The notes beneath the pieces were generated by a model that saw only the letters and a list, made by a program, of their open reading frames with translations, was not told where the DNA came from and did not search any database. A stretch of 7,201 nt of DNA. It comes from Quisquiliibacterium sp. Lineage in GTDB: Bacteria; Pseudomonadota; Gammaproteobacteria; Burkholderiales; Burkholderiaceae_E. Positions within the stretch are counted from its first letter, which is position 1. Each line of letters starts with the position of its first letter. Shown here one piece after another: positions 5,875-7,201 of this stretch. The stretch spans positions 1 to 7,201 of the forward strand of contig JALRBB010000423.1 in assembly GCA_023257915.1 (NCBI GenBank), in the 5' to 3' direction. The translations under genes and the position numbers were made by a program.

Positions 5875-6864
5875 TTATTGCGGTCGGCCGATTCCGGTAA
5901 CAACGCCGGCCATCACCTTGGCGTCCGCTTCGACGAAGCGGGCAAATTCTGGCGCGTCCATATACTGGATCGGCGTGCCGGCCCTGCCGATGGTGCTGAT
6001 CACCTTCTCGTCACGGGCGGCTTTTCCGGCCGCTTCGCGAAGCTTGGCGATGACCGGCGCCGGGGTGCCTGCCGGGACGAACAGTCCGGCCCACTGAGAA
6101 AACTGCACCTTGTAGCCAGCCTCGGTCAGGCTCGGCACATCGGGCAGAGGACCGAGCCGGCCCTGACCCCAGTGGGCGAGCGCGCGCAGCTTGCCGGCCT
6201 TCACATGCTGCACGATCGTCGCCGGGCCGGTGGCGAGCGCGTCGACCTGGCCGCCGAGCAGACCGACGACCGCCGGGCCTGCGCCGGTATACGGCACATG
6301 CACCATGAAGGTGCCGGAGTTCTGCTTGAGCATTTCGATCGGCACATGCATCGTGCCGTAGTTCCCCGAGGAGCCGAAGGTCAGCGTGCCCGGCTTGGAC
6401 TTCGCATAGTCCATGAATTCCTTCAGCGTCTTCCACGGGCTGTCGGCACGGACCACCAGCACGGTCGGGTCGGCGGTGAAGCGCGCGATCGGGACCAGTT
6501 GTTCGAGCTGGTACATCGGATTGCGCTTCAGAACCTTGTCGGCCTCCGGGATGATGGTTACCGACGACAGCGCCAGCAGCACCGTGTAGCCGTCCGCCTT
6601 CGACTTGGCTGCATGGGCCATGCCGATGCCGCCGCCCGCGCCAGCCTTGTTCTCGACGACCACCGCCTGGCCAAGCGCCCGGCCGAGCGCCTCGGCAACC
6701 GGCCGGCCTACGGTGTCGGCAACGCCGCCCGGCGGAAACGGCACGATCATCGTCAACGGTTTCGAGGGATAGTCGGCCTGAGCGAAGGCCGGGGCGACGC
6801 AGGCGGCCAGCGAAAGGCCCGCGGCGACGGCAAGCAGGCCGCGGCGTTTGATGATTCGGTTCAT
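5875..6864 (-). CDS. Bug/TctC-family periplasmic solute receptor (tripartite tricarboxylate transporter type)
   Basis: The 329-residue protein fits the usual length for Bug receptors, which bind carboxylated solutes in the periplasm and deliver them to TctA/TctB membrane partners or act as sensors. Residues 1-28 form a signal peptide with KRR, a hydrophobic core and AFA before QA; an LAAC (19-22) inside it could alternatively be a lipobox. The family pattern is clear: YPSKPLTMIVPFPPGG (32-47) with Asp50, NKAGAGGGIG (72-81), GSSGNYGTMH (164-173), VPYTGAGPAVVGLLGGQVD (190-208), and GPLPDVPSLTEAGY (238-251). A strong GGAGGAG (complement of 6874-6880) sits 9 bases before the ATG. No TctA or TctB gene lies in the window, which is common because orphan Bug genes are numerous in Burkholderiales. 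The ligand cannot be predicted. The gene converges on the transporter operon and diverges from the flavin hydroxylase gene, so it may belong with the latter. Confidence 0.92.
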   Translation of the reverse strand: MNRIIKRRGLLAVAAGLSLAACVAPAFAQADYPSKPLTMIVPFPPGGVADTVGRPVAEALGRALGQAVVVENKAGAGGGIGMAHAAKSKADGYTVLLALSSVTIIPEADKVLKRNPMYQLEQLVPIARFTADPTVLVVRADSPWKTLKEFMDYAKSKPGTLTFGSSGNYGTMHVPIEMLKQNSGTFMVHVPYTGAGPAVVGLLGGQVDALATGPATIVQHVKAGKLRALAHWGQGRLGPLPDVPSLTEAGYKVQFSQWAGLFVPAGTPAPVIAKLREAAGKAARDEKVISTIGRAGTPIQYMDAPEFARFVEADAKVMAGVVTGIGRPQ

Positions 6865-7002
6865 GATCGTGTTCTCCTCCGGATGTCCTGGTCGTAGGCA
6901 CCGCCGCGAATCTGTGTTTGTGAGAATCTCGGCAGGTTTTCTGATTGGCTTGCGATCATACGATGGCTGGGGCCGGTCGGTGCCCGATAAACCTACGGAA
7001 TC
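6865..7002. promoter_or_regulatory. Divergent intergenic region with promoters for both flanking genes expected
   Basis: These 138 bases separate two gene starts facing apart, so both promoters, and probably a shared regulator site, should lie here. The best -10-like matches overlap: TATGAT on the minus strand (complement of 6955-6960) and TACGAT on the plus strand (6959-6964). Neither has a convincing -35 box. A short palindrome GAGAATCTC is at 6922-6930. Nothing stronger was found, so the exact sites are uncertain. Confidence 0.35.
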
Positions 7003-7201
7003 ATGATGAATTCACCGCAGCCGGCCCATCCGCGCACCGCGCCAGCATCGCCGCGTTATGAAGTTGCGATCGTCGGCGGCGGACCGGTTGGCATGATGCT
7101 GGCGATCGAACTTGGCCGTCGCGGCGTGCCCGCGGTGCTGTTCAACGACCGGCCCACCACCTCACCGTTTGCGCAGGCCAACGCGACCCAGGCGCGCACG
7201 A
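7003..7201 (+). CDS. Class A FAD-dependent monooxygenase (aromatic-hydroxylase type), 5' part only
   Basis: The frame is open from tandem ATG codons (7003, 7006) to the end of the window, 66 complete codons; the gene continues beyond the window. After a Pro/Ala-rich lead of about 18 residues comes the FAD-binding Rossmann motif YEVAIVGGGPVGMMLAIELG (19-38), with GGGPVG at 25-30. FNDRP (47-51) stands where an acidic residue usually closes the second strand, and ANATQART (59-66) matches the conserved segment seen in phenol- and 3-hydroxyphenylpropionate-type hydroxylases. Such enzymes hydroxylate aromatic rings using NAD(P)H and oxygen. The substrate-binding part is outside the window, so the substrate is unknown. 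The ribosome binding site is weak: GGAA 6997-7000, 5 bases from the second ATG. The gene diverges from the Bug receptor gene, suggesting shared control (inference). Confidence 0.85.
   Translation, partial: MMNSPQPAHPRTAPASPRYEVAIVGGGPVGMMLAIELGRRGVPAVLFNDRPTTSPFAQANATQART

Noticed and set aside
5878..6897. Plus-strand open frame opposite the Bug receptor gene (339 codons)
   Set aside because: The Bug reading has a signal peptide, ribosome binding site and all family motifs. The opposite frame is an Arg/His-rich shadow.

Overview
The window is GC-rich coding DNA from a Gram-negative proteobacterium, most likely a betaproteobacterium of the Burkholderiales. The pointers are high GC at third codon positions, Sec-type signal peptides on two periplasmic binding proteins, and a Bug/TctC-family orphan receptor, a family greatly expanded in that order. 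This assignment is inference from gene content; there is no rRNA or other taxonomic marker.

Layout. Bases 1-218 are a comparatively AT-rich leader with a good sigma70-like promoter (TTGACC, 18 bp, TAGAAT) followed by a perfect 19-bp palindrome just downstream of the predicted start. From 219 to 5788 five genes run on the plus strand with gaps of 28, 21 and 20 bases and one 4-base overlap, so they look like a single operon. They are a periplasmic amino-acid/aromatic-type binding protein (219-1382), a LivH-type permease (1411-2274), a single polypeptide fusing a LivM-type permease to a LivG-type ATPase (2296-3966), a LivF-type ATPase (3963-4670), and an SDR-fold reductase resembling the PRISE group (progesterone 5-beta-reductase/iridoid synthase-like enoate reductases) (4691-5788). 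A GC-rich hairpin separates this operon from a convergent minus-strand gene for a Bug/TctC periplasmic solute receptor (5875-6864). After a 138-bp divergent intergenic region, a plus-strand gene for a class A FAD-dependent aromatic-type hydroxylase starts at about 7003 and runs off the window.

How they may work together. The first four genes supply every part of a HAAT-type (Liv-like) ABC importer. The fifth, co-transcribed gene is an enzyme rather than a transport part, which suggests that the imported compound is its substrate or a precursor of it. A second solute receptor and a flavin hydroxylase next door fit a catabolic island for a carboxylated, possibly aromatic or alpha,beta-unsaturated compound. 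The substrate cannot be read from the sequence. No regulator, no TctA/TctB membrane partners and no RNA genes are visible. I see no mobile element or CRISPR array.
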